In this document: positions 16,845-25,704 of the stretch, in pieces
Layout of the letters: each line of letters opens with the position of its first letter
Position numbering within the stretch: position 1 is the first letter of the stretch
Assembly: GCA_020444545.1 (NCBI GenBank)
Contig: JAHLKT010000004.1
Location: 434,001 to 498,000, forward strand
DNA from: Desulfarculaceae bacterium
GTDB lineage: Bacteria; Desulfobacterota; Desulfarculia; Desulfarculales; Desulfarculaceae
Direction: 5' to 3'
Length of the DNA stretch: 64,000 nt
The notes under the pieces: model-generated
Told to the model about the DNA's origin: nothing
Databases searched by the model: none
The model's input: the letters and a program-made list of their open reading frames with translations, nothing else
Program-made: the position numbers and the translations under genes

Positions 16845-17490
16845 AGTTCTGGTAGTCGACGACCACGGCATCGTACGCGAGGGACTGAAAGCGCTCCTGG
16901 AGCTGGAGCCGGAGATTTGCGTGGTGGAGGAATCCAACAGCGCCCTGGACGCGCTTGCGCAAGTCGAGCGCTGCGCCCCGGATCTGGTGCTGATGGACCT
17001 GAAGATGCCGGGGCTATCGGGCCTGGAGGGCTGCCGCCTTATCAAGCAAAGCCATCCCAAGGTCAAAGTGGTGCTGCTGACCAATTATGAGGATGAGGAG
17101 TTCGTCCACGAGGCGGTCAACGTCAAGGCCGATGGCTACGTTCTCAAGAACGTAAAAAAGGGAGACCTGGCCCGCATCATCAAAACCGTCATGGAGGGGG
17201 GAGCCTATCTGGACCCCATGGTGACCCGCAAGGCCTTGGGCCATTTCACAGCCCAGGCGGACGGCGAAACGGCCCCCTCCAGGCATCCCCGCTTGACTCC
17301 ACGGGAGCTGCAGATACTGCTGGAGGTGTTCGCCGGGGCAAGCAACAAGGAAATCGCCAACAACAGCAACCTTTCCTTGGACACCGTCAAAACCCACCTG
17401 AAGAACATATACGCCAAGCTGGGGGTGCGCAGCCGCGCCCAGGCCATGAAAGCGGCCATTGAGCAGAAGCTGGTGACCTTGCCGATTTAG
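16831..17490 (+). CDS. NarL/FixJ-family response regulator
   Basis: 219 aa. The receiver domain (1-120) has acidic residues Asp10-Asp11, phospho-acceptor Asp56 (LVLMDLKMPG), Thr84 and Lys106. The LuxR-type helix-turn-helix (about 150-210) reads LTPRELQILLEVFAGASNKEIA and LSLDTVKTHLKNIYAKLGV. The ATG lies inside the kinase gene (14-base overlap), so the two are co-translated as a cognate pair. Likely targets are its own divergent control region (14684-14978) and the alpha/beta hydrolase. Confidence 0.92.
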   Translation: MGPIRVLVVDDHGIVREGLKALLELEPEICVVEESNSALDALAQVERCAPDLVLMDLKMPGLSGLEGCRLIKQSHPKVKVVLLTNYEDEEFVHEAVNVKADGYVLKNVKKGDLARIIKTVMEGGAYLDPMVTRKALGHFTAQADGETAPSRHPRLTPRELQILLEVFAGASNKEIANNSNLSLDTVKTHLKNIYAKLGVRSRAQAMKAAIEQKLVTLPI

Positions 17491-17499
17491 AGGGACCTG

Positions 17500-17523
17500 C
17501 TGGGACCGATCCTGCCCAGTTTT
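17500..17523 (+). terminator. Weak terminator after the response regulator gene
   Basis: CTGGG (17500-17504) pairs with CCCAG (17515-17519), followed by TTTT (17520-17523) on the plus strand, 10 bases past the stop. The stem is short, so confidence is low. Confidence 0.4.
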
Positions 17524-17630
17524 GCCGGACACCTTGCTAAGCGAGCAAATTTTGCTAGAGCGTAGACAAGCGAGGAGGCTCCAGCTAAGGCCGGCTTAAG
17601 GGGGAGCAGGCCGCAAAGCGCTTGATTGCT

Positions 17631-18341
17631 TTAGCCGCCCAGGTAGGCCCTTCGCACCGCCTCGCTGTCTTTGAGTTCGTCCATGGGGCCTTGCTGAATC
17701 ACCTTGCCCAGATGCAGCACGTAGCCCTGCTGGGCGATCTTGAGGGCCAGGGGCACGTTCTGCTCCACCAGGATGATGCCAGCCCCCAGAGTGCGGTTGA
17801 TGTTCTTGATCACCGGGGCCAGCTCCTCCACGATCAGGGGGGCCAGGCCCAGGGAGGGCTCGTCCAGCAGCAGCAGCTTGGGGCGGCCCATGATGGCTCG
17901 GGCGATGGCCAGCATCTGCTGTTCGCCGCCGCTCATGGTGCCCGCCTTTTGGTTGCGCCTCTCTTGCAGGCGGGGGAACTGCTCGAACATTTGCTCCACG
18001 TCGCGGTCTATGGCCCGCTTGTCCTTGCGGGGGTAGGCGCCCAGGCGCAGGTTGGACTGCACCGTGAGATCCGGGAACAGCCGCCGGCCCTCGGGCACCT
18101 GGATGAGCCCCTGCTTTACGATGTCGTGGATCTTCAAGCCGTCTATGCGCCGCCCCTGGAACCAGATCTTCCCCGCGCTGATGGGGTGCATGCCGGACAG
18201 GGCGCGCAGGATGGTGGTCTTGCCCGCGCCGTTGCTGCCGATAAAGGCCACCCGCGAGCCTTCGGCCACCTCGATGGACACGTTGTCCACCGCCGTGGCC
18301 TTGGCGTAGCGCACCGTGATGTTCTCGGCTCTAAGCAGCAT
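17631..18341 (-). CDS. livF: Liv-type ABC importer 1, ATPase LivF
   Basis: 236 aa. Walker A GSNGAGKT at 35-42, signature MSGGEQQM, Walker B LLLLDEPSLGLAP and the C-terminal VEQNVPLAL segment identify the LivF branch. It forms the nucleotide-binding pair with the LivG product at the inner membrane. ATG at 18341 is chosen, with GGTGGGGA just upstream and an 11-base overlap with livG; a TTG at 18353 would add four residues. It is the last gene of importer operon 1. Confidence 0.92.
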   Translation of the reverse strand: MLLRAENITVRYAKATAVDNVSIEVAEGSRVAFIGSNGAGKTTILRALSGMHPISAGKIWFQGRRIDGLKIHDIVKQGLIQVPEGRRLFPDLTVQSNLRLGAYPRKDKRAIDRDVEQMFEQFPRLQERRNQKAGTMSGGEQQMLAIARAIMGRPKLLLLDEPSLGLAPLIVEELAPVIKNINRTLGAGIILVEQNVPLALKIAQQGYVLHLGKVIQQGPMDELKDSEAVRRAYLGG

Positions 18342-19095
18342 ATTCCCCACCAAAGTAGGCGCGCATGACCTCCGGGTTGGCCCTCACCTCCTCGGGCACG
18401 CCCTCGGCGATCTTGCGGCCGTAGTTGATAACCACGATGTGCCGGCAGATATCCATGACAATGGATACGTTGTGCTCCACCAACAAGATGGCGGTGCCCT
18501 GCTGATTCACTTTCCTGATGGCGTTGAGGGCCAGCTCGGCCTCCTCGCGGCTCATGCCGCCGATGGGCTCATCCAAGAGCAGCAGCTTGGGCTTGATGGC
18601 CAGGGCCGCGGCCAGGTCCAGCACCTTTTGGTGGCCGTGGGGCAGGTTCTTGGCCAGCTCGTCGCGCACCTTGTCCAGACCCACGAAGGCCATGTTTTCC
18701 TCGGCCAGATGGCGAATCTCTTCTTCCTTGGCGCGGTAGCGGGGCGTGTGCAGGAGCGAGCCCCACAGGCTGCGGTCGGCGGAGAGGTAATAGGAAGCCA
18801 CGATATTGTCAAAGGTGGTCAGCTCGCCAAAAATGGGGGTTATCTGAAAAGTGCTCCCCATGCCCATGCGGGCCCTTACGTGGGGCTTCTTGCGGGTTAT
18901 GTCCACCCCGTCGAAGATGATGGAACCCCGGCTGGGGCGCAGGAAGCCGTTGATGAGGCTGACCAGGGTGGTCTTGCCCGCCCCGTTGGGCCCGATGAGC
19001 CCCACGGTCTGACCGGCCTCGATGCCCAGGTCAACGTCGCCCACCGCGGCCAGCCCGCCGAAGTTTTTGGTCAGTCCCTTGGTTTGCAGCAGCAT
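18331..19095 (-). CDS. livG: Liv-type ABC importer 1, ATPase LivG
   Basis: 254 aa. Walker A GPNGAGKT at 35-42; Walker B LLLLDEPIGGMS; VEHNVSIVMDI near the end is typical of LivG. The signature reads LPHGHQKV instead of the usual LSxGQ/LPYGQQR, a modest deviation. It overlaps livF by 11 bases and starts 16 bases after livM. It couples ATP hydrolysis to import by the LivH-LivM channel; substrate is set by the receptor encoded at 21006-22199. Confidence 0.92.
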   Translation of the reverse strand: MLLQTKGLTKNFGGLAAVGDVDLGIEAGQTVGLIGPNGAGKTTLVSLINGFLRPSRGSIIFDGVDITRKKPHVRARMGMGSTFQITPIFGELTTFDNIVASYYLSADRSLWGSLLHTPRYRAKEEEIRHLAEENMAFVGLDKVRDELAKNLPHGHQKVLDLAAALAIKPKLLLLDEPIGGMSREEAELALNAIRKVNQQGTAILLVEHNVSIVMDICRHIVVINYGRKIAEGVPEEVRANPEVMRAYFGGEYAA

Positions 19096-19111
19096 TGGGG
19101 GCCCTTTTCCG

Positions 19112-20047
19112 CTATTGGCCGCGCTCGCGCAGCCAGGTTCGCACCTGGCCGGGCAGGCTGATCATGCCTTGGGGGATGAAGAACACCACGGCGATGAGGG
19201 CCGCTGCCTGGAAAAATGGCGCGTAGCCCTCGAAGCCGCCCATGACGTAGGGGATCAGATAGAGGATGGCCGTGCCCACGATGGGCCCGGCGAAGCTGCT
19301 CTTGCCCCCGGCCAACAGATAGACGATCAGCAGGATGCTGGGCATCACCCCGAAGGTGTCCGGCGCGACGAACCCGGCGTAGTGGGCATAGCCAGCTCCG
19401 GCCACCCCCGCGAAAAAGGAGCCCAGGCAGATGGCCAGTATGCGCATGCCTGCTTCGTTGACCCCACGGCTGGAGGCGGCCCGGTGGGCCTGGGCCACGC
19501 ACTTGAAGGTCAGCCCCAGGCGGGAGCACTCCACCCGGTGCATGACCCACAGGCAGGCCAGCATCAACAGCAGGAAGAAGTAATAGTAGGGCGCCTTGCT
19601 GTAGCCGAACAACTTGGGGATGCCGAACAGGCCGGTGTAGCTGCCGGTGAGCTTGGGGGCCAAGCCCACTGAGCTGGTGACCATGATCCCGAAAAACAGG
19701 CTGGCCATGGAAAAATAGATGGCCCTGAGCCGGGAAAAGGGGAAGCCGATTCCCGCCCCCACCAGGGCGGCGGCCAGGCCGCCCAAGGGGATGCACAGCC
19801 AAGGGCTCATGGCCAGGTTCTTGGCGAGGATGGCCGACACATAGGCTCCGATGGCCATGAAGGAGGCATGGCCCAGGGAGAGCTGACCGGAGATGTAGAT
19901 GGTGCGCAGGCTGCTGGTCAGGATGATGTAGATGAAGGTAAGCAGGGCCAGGTGCTGGTAGTAGTTGCCCACCAGCAAGGGGCCGGCCAGGAGCAAGGCC
20001 AGCAGGGCGGCCACGCTCCACGTCTTGATTTGAGGCTTGGCTGCCAA
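19112..20047 (-). CDS. livM: Liv-type ABC importer 1, permease LivM
   Basis: 311 aa with about eight to nine hydrophobic segments. LivM hallmarks are GQLSLGHASFMAIGAYVSAIL near the N-terminus and GGKSSFAGPIVGTAIL towards the C-terminus. It makes the membrane channel with LivH. The start is TTG at 20047 (MAAKPQIKTW); AGGAGG lies 11 bases upstream, overlapping the end of livH, whose stop is 6 bases before. Confidence 0.88.
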   Translation of the reverse strand: MAAKPQIKTWSVAALLALLLAGPLLVGNYYQHLALLTFIYIILTSSLRTIYISGQLSLGHASFMAIGAYVSAILAKNLAMSPWLCIPLGGLAAALVGAGIGFPFSRLRAIYFSMASLFFGIMVTSSVGLAPKLTGSYTGLFGIPKLFGYSKAPYYYFFLLLMLACLWVMHRVECSRLGLTFKCVAQAHRAASSRGVNEAGMRILAICLGSFFAGVAGAGYAHYAGFVAPDTFGVMPSILLIVYLLAGGKSSFAGPIVGTAILYLIPYVMGGFEGYAPFFQAAALIAVVFFIPQGMISLPGQVRTWLRERGQ

Positions 20048-20053
20048 TTTTTG

Positions 20054-20914
20054 CTAAGCCTCCTGTCCGAAGAGGCCCTGCGGCCGGATTACCAGGATCA
20101 TCACTACCAAAGCCAGGCTAAGGGGGTCCGAGACCACGTTGGGCAGGAAATAAGGCCCCAGGGTGTCCAGAATGCCCATGGCCAGCCCGCCGGCCCAAAT
20201 GCCGCCGATGCTGCCGATGCCCGCTATGATGATCACCGCGATGATCTTGACCAGCATGGTGTCGGCTATGCACACGTGCAAAACCAGCACCGAGCCCACC
20301 AAGCCGCCGGCCAGCCCGGCCAGGGCGCATCCCATGGCGCAGACCAGGGCGGAGATGCGGTCGGTGTTGATGCCCATCAAGGAGGCCCCGTCCGGGTCTT
20401 GAGCGATGGCCAGCATGGCCTGGCCCACCCGGGTCTTTTTTATGAAGAGCATCATGCCGATAAGCAGGGCGCTGGCGATCAGGGCCACGGTGATGCGGTC
20501 GAAGCTCAGGGTAAAGCCGCCCAGGCCCAGGCCGCCGGCGATGATGGGAGGCATGCTTTTGCTGTGCGCGCCCACGGTCAGGTCCGCCCCGGTCTTGAGG
20601 ATGATCACCAGGGCGATGGCCATGATGGTGGCCTTTTCAAAGTCCTTGCGGAAGGGGCGAAAACAAACCCTCTCCAAAAACAGCCCGAACCCGCCGATGA
20701 CCACCATGGTGGCCAATAGGGAGAGCCAAGGGCCCAGGCCCATGGGCACCCAGAAGCTGTAGCACACGAACCCGCCGATCATGTAGATGGCGCCGTGGGC
20801 GAAGTTCATGATGCGCATGATGCTGAAGACCAGAGCGAAACCCAGAGCTACCAGTATGTAGATCGATGAAAGCATGAGCACGTTGACCACATGCCCGATA
20901 ATCTCGATAGCCAC
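20054..20914 (-). CDS. livH: Liv-type ABC importer 1, permease LivH
   Basis: 286 aa inner-membrane protein with about seven to eight hydrophobic segments. The family motifs are FSIMRIMNFAHGAIYMIGGF near residue 30 and AGIGSIGGIWAGGLAMGIL in the C-terminal half. The start is GTG at 20914 with GAGG 8 bases upstream. It is separated from the receptor gene by 91 bases holding a strong hairpin. Confidence 0.9.
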   Translation of the reverse strand: MAIEIIGHVVNVLMLSSIYILVALGFALVFSIMRIMNFAHGAIYMIGGFVCYSFWVPMGLGPWLSLLATMVVIGGFGLFLERVCFRPFRKDFEKATIMAIALVIILKTGADLTVGAHSKSMPPIIAGGLGLGGFTLSFDRITVALIASALLIGMMLFIKKTRVGQAMLAIAQDPDGASLMGINTDRISALVCAMGCALAGLAGGLVGSVLVLHVCIADTMLVKIIAVIIIAGIGSIGGIWAGGLAMGILDTLGPYFLPNVVSDPLSLALVVMILVIRPQGLFGQEA

Positions 20915-20939
20915 GCTTGTTTCCTCTTGGTTCCCGCCG

Positions 20940-20964
20940 GGGCGCCCCCATCAAGAGGGCGCCC
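20940..20964 (-). other. GC-rich hairpin between the receptor gene and livH of importer 1
   Basis: GGGCGCCC (20940-20947) pairs with GGGCGCCC (20957-20964) around a 9-base loop, with alternative pairing to the next GGGC. There is no T-run, so it may be a partial terminator or a 3'-end stabiliser that lets the receptor be made in excess over the permease. Confidence 0.45.
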
Positions 20965-21005
20965 GTGGGCGGGGTTGATATACAGGGGCGTTAGTGGCGC
21001 GAAGC

Positions 21006-22199
21006 TTACGGCGTCTCGGCCGTGACCCACTCCACGAAGGCCGGCTTGCCGTCCTTGGCCACGAAGATGGCCTGGGGCGCGCAGATGGCCGCTTTGGCTC
21101 CCAGGGTCTTCTGGCCGGATACGATGGCCGTGCCGAACAAGGTCTGGAGGTCCTTGGCGTCGTTGCGCAGATACTTGGCCACTACCGTGGGATCGAGGCT
21201 TTGCGACTTTTCTATGGCTTGGGTCAGCACCCAAAGGGTGTTCCAGCCCCAGGCCATCCAGGCGTTGTTCTTGCCGGCCTTCTTGGCGTAGGCCAGGAAG
21301 TCCTTTTTGAACACCGGCTTCATCTCCGGGCTGTTCATGTCCCAGGAGGCGGCGGCATAGCCCTCGGTGATCTTGGGGCCGGAGACTTCCAGCACCTCGG
21401 CCACGATCTCCGAGTCGGTGGACACGGCCGGGCCCTTGAAGCCCAGGGCCCTGAGAGCCTTGAGCTGGGAGCCCACGTGATATGCCCAGGCATCGGTGAA
21501 CACAAAAGCGTCGGGCTTGGTCTGCAGAGCCTTGCGCACGAAGGGGGTGAAGTCCACGGTGGTGCCGGGCCATTCGCCGCTGAACACGATGGTCATCCCC
21601 AGCTCATTGGCGATGGGCTCCAGGTGCTTGCGGCGGTTCTCGCCGCCACCGTCGCCGGGGTGGGACAGGGCGAGGGTCTTGACGTTGGGATAGTTCTTCT
21701 TCAGGTAGGTCAGCATGGCCCGCGCGCCCTGCACGTTGCTGTTCATGAAGAAGGTCAGGGGGAACTGGGGGCCTGATTCCTCGGGGGTGGCGCAAGTGTA
21801 ATTGGACAGGCGCAACACGCCGGCCGGCTCGGTGATGGAGCTGGCCGCGGTGTTCTGGACCGGGTTCACACCGCCGATGATGAACTTGACGCCCTCCTTC
21901 TCCACCAGCTTGGTCACCGCGGCGGCCATGCCCTGGGGAGTGCTTTTGGAGTCCTCGCTGATCAGCTCGATCTTGTAGTTGACCCCCTTGACCTTGATGC
22001 CGCCATTGTCGTTGATCCAAGCGGCGGCCAGTTTGGCCCCGTCGTTGGTGGGCTGCTCGCCCGCCGCCATCCAGCCGGTGAGGGAATCCACCGCGCCGAT
22101 CTTCAGGATCTTGGCCTCCCCGGCCAGGGCCGGCTGCACCGCCAGGGCCAGCATCAGGATCAGGAACCCGATGACGCCTCGCATCGTCTTTTTAATCAT
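21006..22199 (-). CDS. Liv-type ABC importer 1, periplasmic substrate-binding protein
   Basis: 397 aa. A Sec signal peptide (MIKKTMRGVIGFLILMLALAVQPALA) with cleavage expected after Ala26 leads into a type 1 periplasmic-binding domain (LKIGAVDSLTGWMAAGEQ, ...AAWINDNGGIKVKG). It captures the ligand and delivers it to the LivHMGF complex encoded downstream. ATG start with GGGAG 9 bases upstream. First gene of its operon, preceded by a 545-base AT-rich control region. The family binds branched-chain amino acids, amides and aromatic acids; the ligand is not predictable here. Confidence 0.88.
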   Translation of the reverse strand: MIKKTMRGVIGFLILMLALAVQPALAGEAKILKIGAVDSLTGWMAAGEQPTNDGAKLAAAWINDNGGIKVKGVNYKIELISEDSKSTPQGMAAAVTKLVEKEGVKFIIGGVNPVQNTAASSITEPAGVLRLSNYTCATPEESGPQFPLTFFMNSNVQGARAMLTYLKKNYPNVKTLALSHPGDGGGENRRKHLEPIANELGMTIVFSGEWPGTTVDFTPFVRKALQTKPDAFVFTDAWAYHVGSQLKALRALGFKGPAVSTDSEIVAEVLEVSGPKITEGYAAASWDMNSPEMKPVFKKDFLAYAKKAGKNNAWMAWGWNTLWVLTQAIEKSQSLDPTVVAKYLRNDAKDLQTLFGTAIVSGQKTLGAKAAICAPQAIFVAKDGKPAFVEWVTAETP

Positions 22200-22745
22200 T
22201 CCCTTAATCTCCCTTCCCTTGCGTTTAAAGCAATACCATTTAGAGCATTATGCTTATATTTATAATCCAGCCTTATCGTGGCTTAGAATAGCTTTATCCA
22301 ACCGTTTTTAACCCTGCCTGTTTTCGCTGTATCTCTTTCATTATTGCTCCGCGTTAATAATTTAGCAGCGCATTTATCCGGAGTTGCATTTACATATTGG
22401 CGGCTTTTTGTTTCCTTGGCTTGAGTGGCATTTTGTACAGCATCCTTAATTTGAGGCCTGCAATAATAACCTTATCCGGCGGCATCCCTTTGCGGGCCAG
22501 TAGCCAGTATGCACATTAATGATGTTATAGTTTCGGCTTCTATGTCTATTATCCGAAAGTATAAATCTCATTGGCCGTTGTCTTTGATTGGCCAAATCGG
22601 TGCAAATCCCGGCTCTTAGCGGGCTTTTCCGGGATGATTGGGATGGCTTTAAGGAAGGGCGAATTGGGTTGGTTATCGGTGCTAAAAGGCACCGGGCCCA
22701 ACCGCGCAGAATTTCCACAATGTGTAAACCGGACCTGTTTTGGGC
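22200..22745. promoter_or_regulatory. AT-rich control region upstream of importer 1
   Basis: This 546-base stretch is much poorer in G+C than its surroundings and has no convincing gene. TTATCC occurs four times in the same orientation (22294, 22374, 22472, 22549; three extended to TTATCCG), spaced 77-98 bases. Inverted repeats are TTGGCC at 22571-22576 with GGCCAA at 22590-22595, ATCCCGG/CCGGGAT at 22606-22635 and CGGTGC/GCACCG at 22677-22694. The last two could terminate the upstream ligase gene. I could not fix a promoter, although TATAAA near 22260 on the minus strand is a candidate -10. Confidence 0.45.
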
Positions 22746-24233
22746 TCAGGGGATGAGCTGCTTTTTGATCTCGCGCTTGAGTATCTTGCCCGAAGGGCTT
22801 TTGGGTAGGTCGTCCCTGACGAGAATCTCCTTGGGGACCTTGAAGCTGCTGAGCTTGGCCTTGAGCGCGGCGCGCAGGGCCTCGGGCTCTATGCTTCGGC
22901 CAGGGGCGGGCACGCACACCGCCGTCACCCGCTCGCCGTACTCCGCGTCGGGCAGGCCGATCACCGAGCACTCGGCCACCTCGGGATACTCCACCAGGAC
23001 CTCCTCCACCTCGCGGGGGTACACGTTCTCCCCGCCGGTGATGATCAGGTCCTTGAGCCGGTCCACGATGAACAGATAGTCGTCCTCATCCAGATAGCCC
23101 ACGTCGCCCGAGCGCAGCCAAGGGCCATGGAAGGCCTCGGCCGTGGCCTGGGGCAGGCCCAGGTAACCCTTCATCACCCCCCGCCCCCGAATGCAGATCT
23201 CGCCCTCCTGGCCTTGGGGCAGAGGGGTGCCCTGGGAGTCGCGGATGCTGACCTCGGTGGCGCCGGCTGCCTGGCCCACCGAGCCCACCACGTGGCGGCT
23301 GAAATGATTGTAGGTGACCATGGAGGCGGTCTCGGTCATGCCGTAGGCCTCGTGGATGGCCAGGCCGGTGAGCTCCTGCCAGCGGCGCACCACCTCGCGG
23401 GCCATGGAGGCGGCCGCGCTGAAGCAGTAGCGCACCTGCCCCAGCTTGGCCTTGAGGTCCTCGAGCTGCAACAGGCGCACGTACACCGTGGGCACCGCGT
23501 AGAGCTTGGTCACCGCGTGTTGGTTGATGGCGGCGAGCACCTGATCCAGGTCGAACTTGGGCAGCAGCACCAGGCCGCCGCCGGTCATCACCGTGGCGTT
23601 CATGATGTGCATCTGGCCGAACACGTGGTTGAAGGGCAAAAAGCAGATGGCCCGGTCCGTGTCCGTGGAGCGCTCCATGTGGGCCACCTGGTTGATGGCC
23701 GTGTTGATGTTCTCGTGGCTGAGCTCCACGCCCTTGGGGATGCCGGTGGTGCCGCCGGTGTAAAGCACGCAGGCGGTGTCCTCGCGGTCGCGCTCCACGG
23801 CTTTCAACGGCGCGCCCATTGCTTCCAGCTTGCTCAAGGGAAGCTGGTCGTCGGGGCCGATGACGAACTCCAGGCCGGCATCGCCGCGCACCTGATCCAC
23901 GAAGGCGGCGCGCTCGGAGGCGCAAAACAGGGCCCGGGGCTTGGCGTGGGTGAGCAGCAGCTCCAGCTCGCGGTCGGTGAGCTGCACCGCCAGGGTGACC
24001 GCCACCCCGCCCAGCTTTAGCGCGCCGAAGTAGAAGGCCAGCCACTCGGCCGAGTTGGGCGCGCACAAGGCGATGAGGTCGCCGGGCTTCAGGCCCAGGG
24101 CGGCCAGGCCGCCGGCTATGCGCGAAGCCCAGGCGTCGAGTTCGGCGTAGCTCACCTGCCGGTCGCCTTGAATCATGGCGATGTTGTCGGGATAGAGACG
24201 GGCGGAACGTTCCAGATTGCGTGCCAGGTTCAT
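22746..24233 (-). CDS. AMP-forming acyl-CoA ligase at the end of operon H
   Basis: 495 aa ANL-superfamily ligase. The phosphate-binding loop YTGGTTGIPKG is at 158-168, the adenylate motif YGMTET follows in HEAYGMTETAS, and the C-terminal KSPSGKILKREI holds the catalytic lysine. A Gly replaces the Ser of the usual TSGTTG, as in many family members. ATG start. It lies 42 bases after livF of importer 2, so it is probably co-transcribed with that importer and with the upstream alcohol and aldehyde dehydrogenase genes. It would activate the acid that the importer brings in or that the dehydrogenases produce. The exact acid is unknown. Confidence 0.88.
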   Translation of the reverse strand: MNLARNLERSARLYPDNIAMIQGDRQVSYAELDAWASRIAGGLAALGLKPGDLIALCAPNSAEWLAFYFGALKLGGVAVTLAVQLTDRELELLLTHAKPRALFCASERAAFVDQVRGDAGLEFVIGPDDQLPLSKLEAMGAPLKAVERDREDTACVLYTGGTTGIPKGVELSHENINTAINQVAHMERSTDTDRAICFLPFNHVFGQMHIMNATVMTGGGLVLLPKFDLDQVLAAINQHAVTKLYAVPTVYVRLLQLEDLKAKLGQVRYCFSAAASMAREVVRRWQELTGLAIHEAYGMTETASMVTYNHFSRHVVGSVGQAAGATEVSIRDSQGTPLPQGQEGEICIRGRGVMKGYLGLPQATAEAFHGPWLRSGDVGYLDEDDYLFIVDRLKDLIITGGENVYPREVEEVLVEYPEVAECSVIGLPDAEYGERVTAVCVPAPGRSIEPEALRAALKAKLSSFKVPKEILVRDDLPKSPSGKILKREIKKQLIP

Positions 24234-24275
24234 AGTTGTCGCGAGCTCCTGCTGCCGGTGATCCCCAGGTCTTTC

Positions 24276-24980
24276 CTAAAGCCCCAGGTAAGCCTTTTTG
24301 ATGGTTTCGTCGCCCAACAGATCCTGGCCCTTGCCTTTCAGGATCATCCGGCCGTTCTCGATGACATAGCCTCGATCGGCGATCTCCAGGCTGTGGCGCA
24401 CGTTCTGCTCGATGAGCAGGATGGTCATGCCCTGGTCGCGCAGGGATTTCACGATGCGGAAGATCTCGGCGATGAGGATGGGCGCCAGTCCGGAGGAGGG
24501 CTCGTCGATCATGCACAGCTTGGGGTTGGACATCATGCCCCGGCCCATGACCAACATCTGCTGCTCTCCGCCGCTCAGGGTGCGGGCCAGGTAGTTTTGT
24601 TTCTTATGGAGCACCGGGAAGGTCTCGAAAATCTGGTCCAGGGCCTGGTTTTTATTTTTCCAGACCCTCGGCAGGTAGGCTCCCATCTCCAGGTTCTCGC
24701 GCACCGACATGTCCGGGAAGGGCCGGCGGCCCTCGGGGATGTGGGAGATGCCCCGCTCCACGATGGAAAAGGTCTTGAGGCCGGTGAGCCTGGAGCCCAT
24801 GAACTCCACGCTGCCCGAGGCGGGGCGCAGCAGGCCGGAGATGGCGTTGAGGGTGGTGGTCTTACCCGCGCCGTTGGAGCCGATCAGGGCCACGATCTCG
24901 CCCTCGTTGACCGTAAGCGACACGTCGTACAAGGCCTGGGTCTTGCCGTAAAAGGCGTTGATGTTCTTTACCTCCAGCAT
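24276..24980 (-). CDS. livF: Liv-type ABC importer 2, ATPase LivF
   Basis: 234 aa. Walker A GSNGAGKT at 34-41, signature LSGGEQQM, Walker B CMIDEPSSGLAP and IEQNVRHSLEI near the C-terminus. The Walker B run has Cys-Met-Ile before Asp where most relatives have Leu-Leu, without loss of the catalytic Asp-Glu. It starts 4 bases after livG. Confidence 0.92.
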   Translation of the reverse strand: MLEVKNINAFYGKTQALYDVSLTVNEGEIVALIGSNGAGKTTTLNAISGLLRPASGSVEFMGSRLTGLKTFSIVERGISHIPEGRRPFPDMSVRENLEMGAYLPRVWKNKNQALDQIFETFPVLHKKQNYLARTLSGGEQQMLVMGRGMMSNPKLCMIDEPSSGLAPILIAEIFRIVKSLRDQGMTILLIEQNVRHSLEIADRGYVIENGRMILKGKGQDLLGDETIKKAYLGL

Positions 24981-24984
24981 GGCC

Positions 24985-25704
24985 TCACTCCCCCAGATAG
25001 ACCTTGATCACGTTTTCGTCGCCGGCCACTTCGGTGGGCGTGCCCTCGGCGATCTTCTGGCCGTAGTGCAAGACCACGATGCGCTCGCACACGTTCATGA
25101 TCGCCTTCATCACGTGCTCGATCATGATCACCGTGACCCCGCGTTTCTGGATGTTGGTCACCAGCTCCATGGCCTGATCCACCTCGGTGTGGTTCAGGCC
25201 CTCCATGACCTCGTCCAGGAGCAGCAACTCCGGCTTGGTGGCCAGGGCCCGGGCAACCTCCAGGCGCTTTTGGTTGGCCAGGGTCAGGCTCTCGGCCGGG
25301 GTGTCGGCCATCTCGCCCAAGCCCACGAAATCCAGAAGCTCGGAGGCGTGATCGGCCGCGGCGTCGCGGGTCACCTTACACTTCTTGCCGAAGTAGCAGC
25401 CCAGCACCACGTTCTGCAGCACCGAGAGGTCGCGGAATATCTTGACCGACTGGAAGGTGCGGGCCATGCCCATGCGGCAGATCTTGTAGGGCTTGAGGCT
25501 GGTGACGTTCTTGCCCTTGAAATGCACCTGCCCCGACTTGGCGGGAAAAGCAGCGGAGATCACGTTGAACAGGGTGGTTTTCCCCGCGCCATTGGGGCCG
25601 ATAAGGCCCAGCACCTCGCCCTGCTCCACCTGAAAAGAGACGTTGGTAAGGGCGGCCAGGCCGCCGAAATGCTTGCTTACCTCGTGGCACTCAAGAATCG
25701 GCAT
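24985..25704 (-). CDS. livG: Liv-type ABC importer 2, ATPase LivG
   Basis: 239 aa. Walker A GPNGAGKT at 36-43, signature region SLTLANQKRLEVARAL, Walker B LLLLDEVMEGL. Walker B ends DEV instead of the usual DEP, also found in a subset of LivG proteins. MIEHVMKAIMNV near the C-terminus completes the LivG pattern. Its first 14 bases overlap the end of livM. Confidence 0.9.
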   Translation of the reverse strand: MPILECHEVSKHFGGLAALTNVSFQVEQGEVLGLIGPNGAGKTTLFNVISAAFPAKSGQVHFKGKNVTSLKPYKICRMGMARTFQSVKIFRDLSVLQNVVLGCYFGKKCKVTRDAAADHASELLDFVGLGEMADTPAESLTLANQKRLEVARALATKPELLLLDEVMEGLNHTEVDQAMELVTNIQKRGVTVIMIEHVMKAIMNVCERIVVLHYGQKIAEGTPTEVAGDENVIKVYLGE

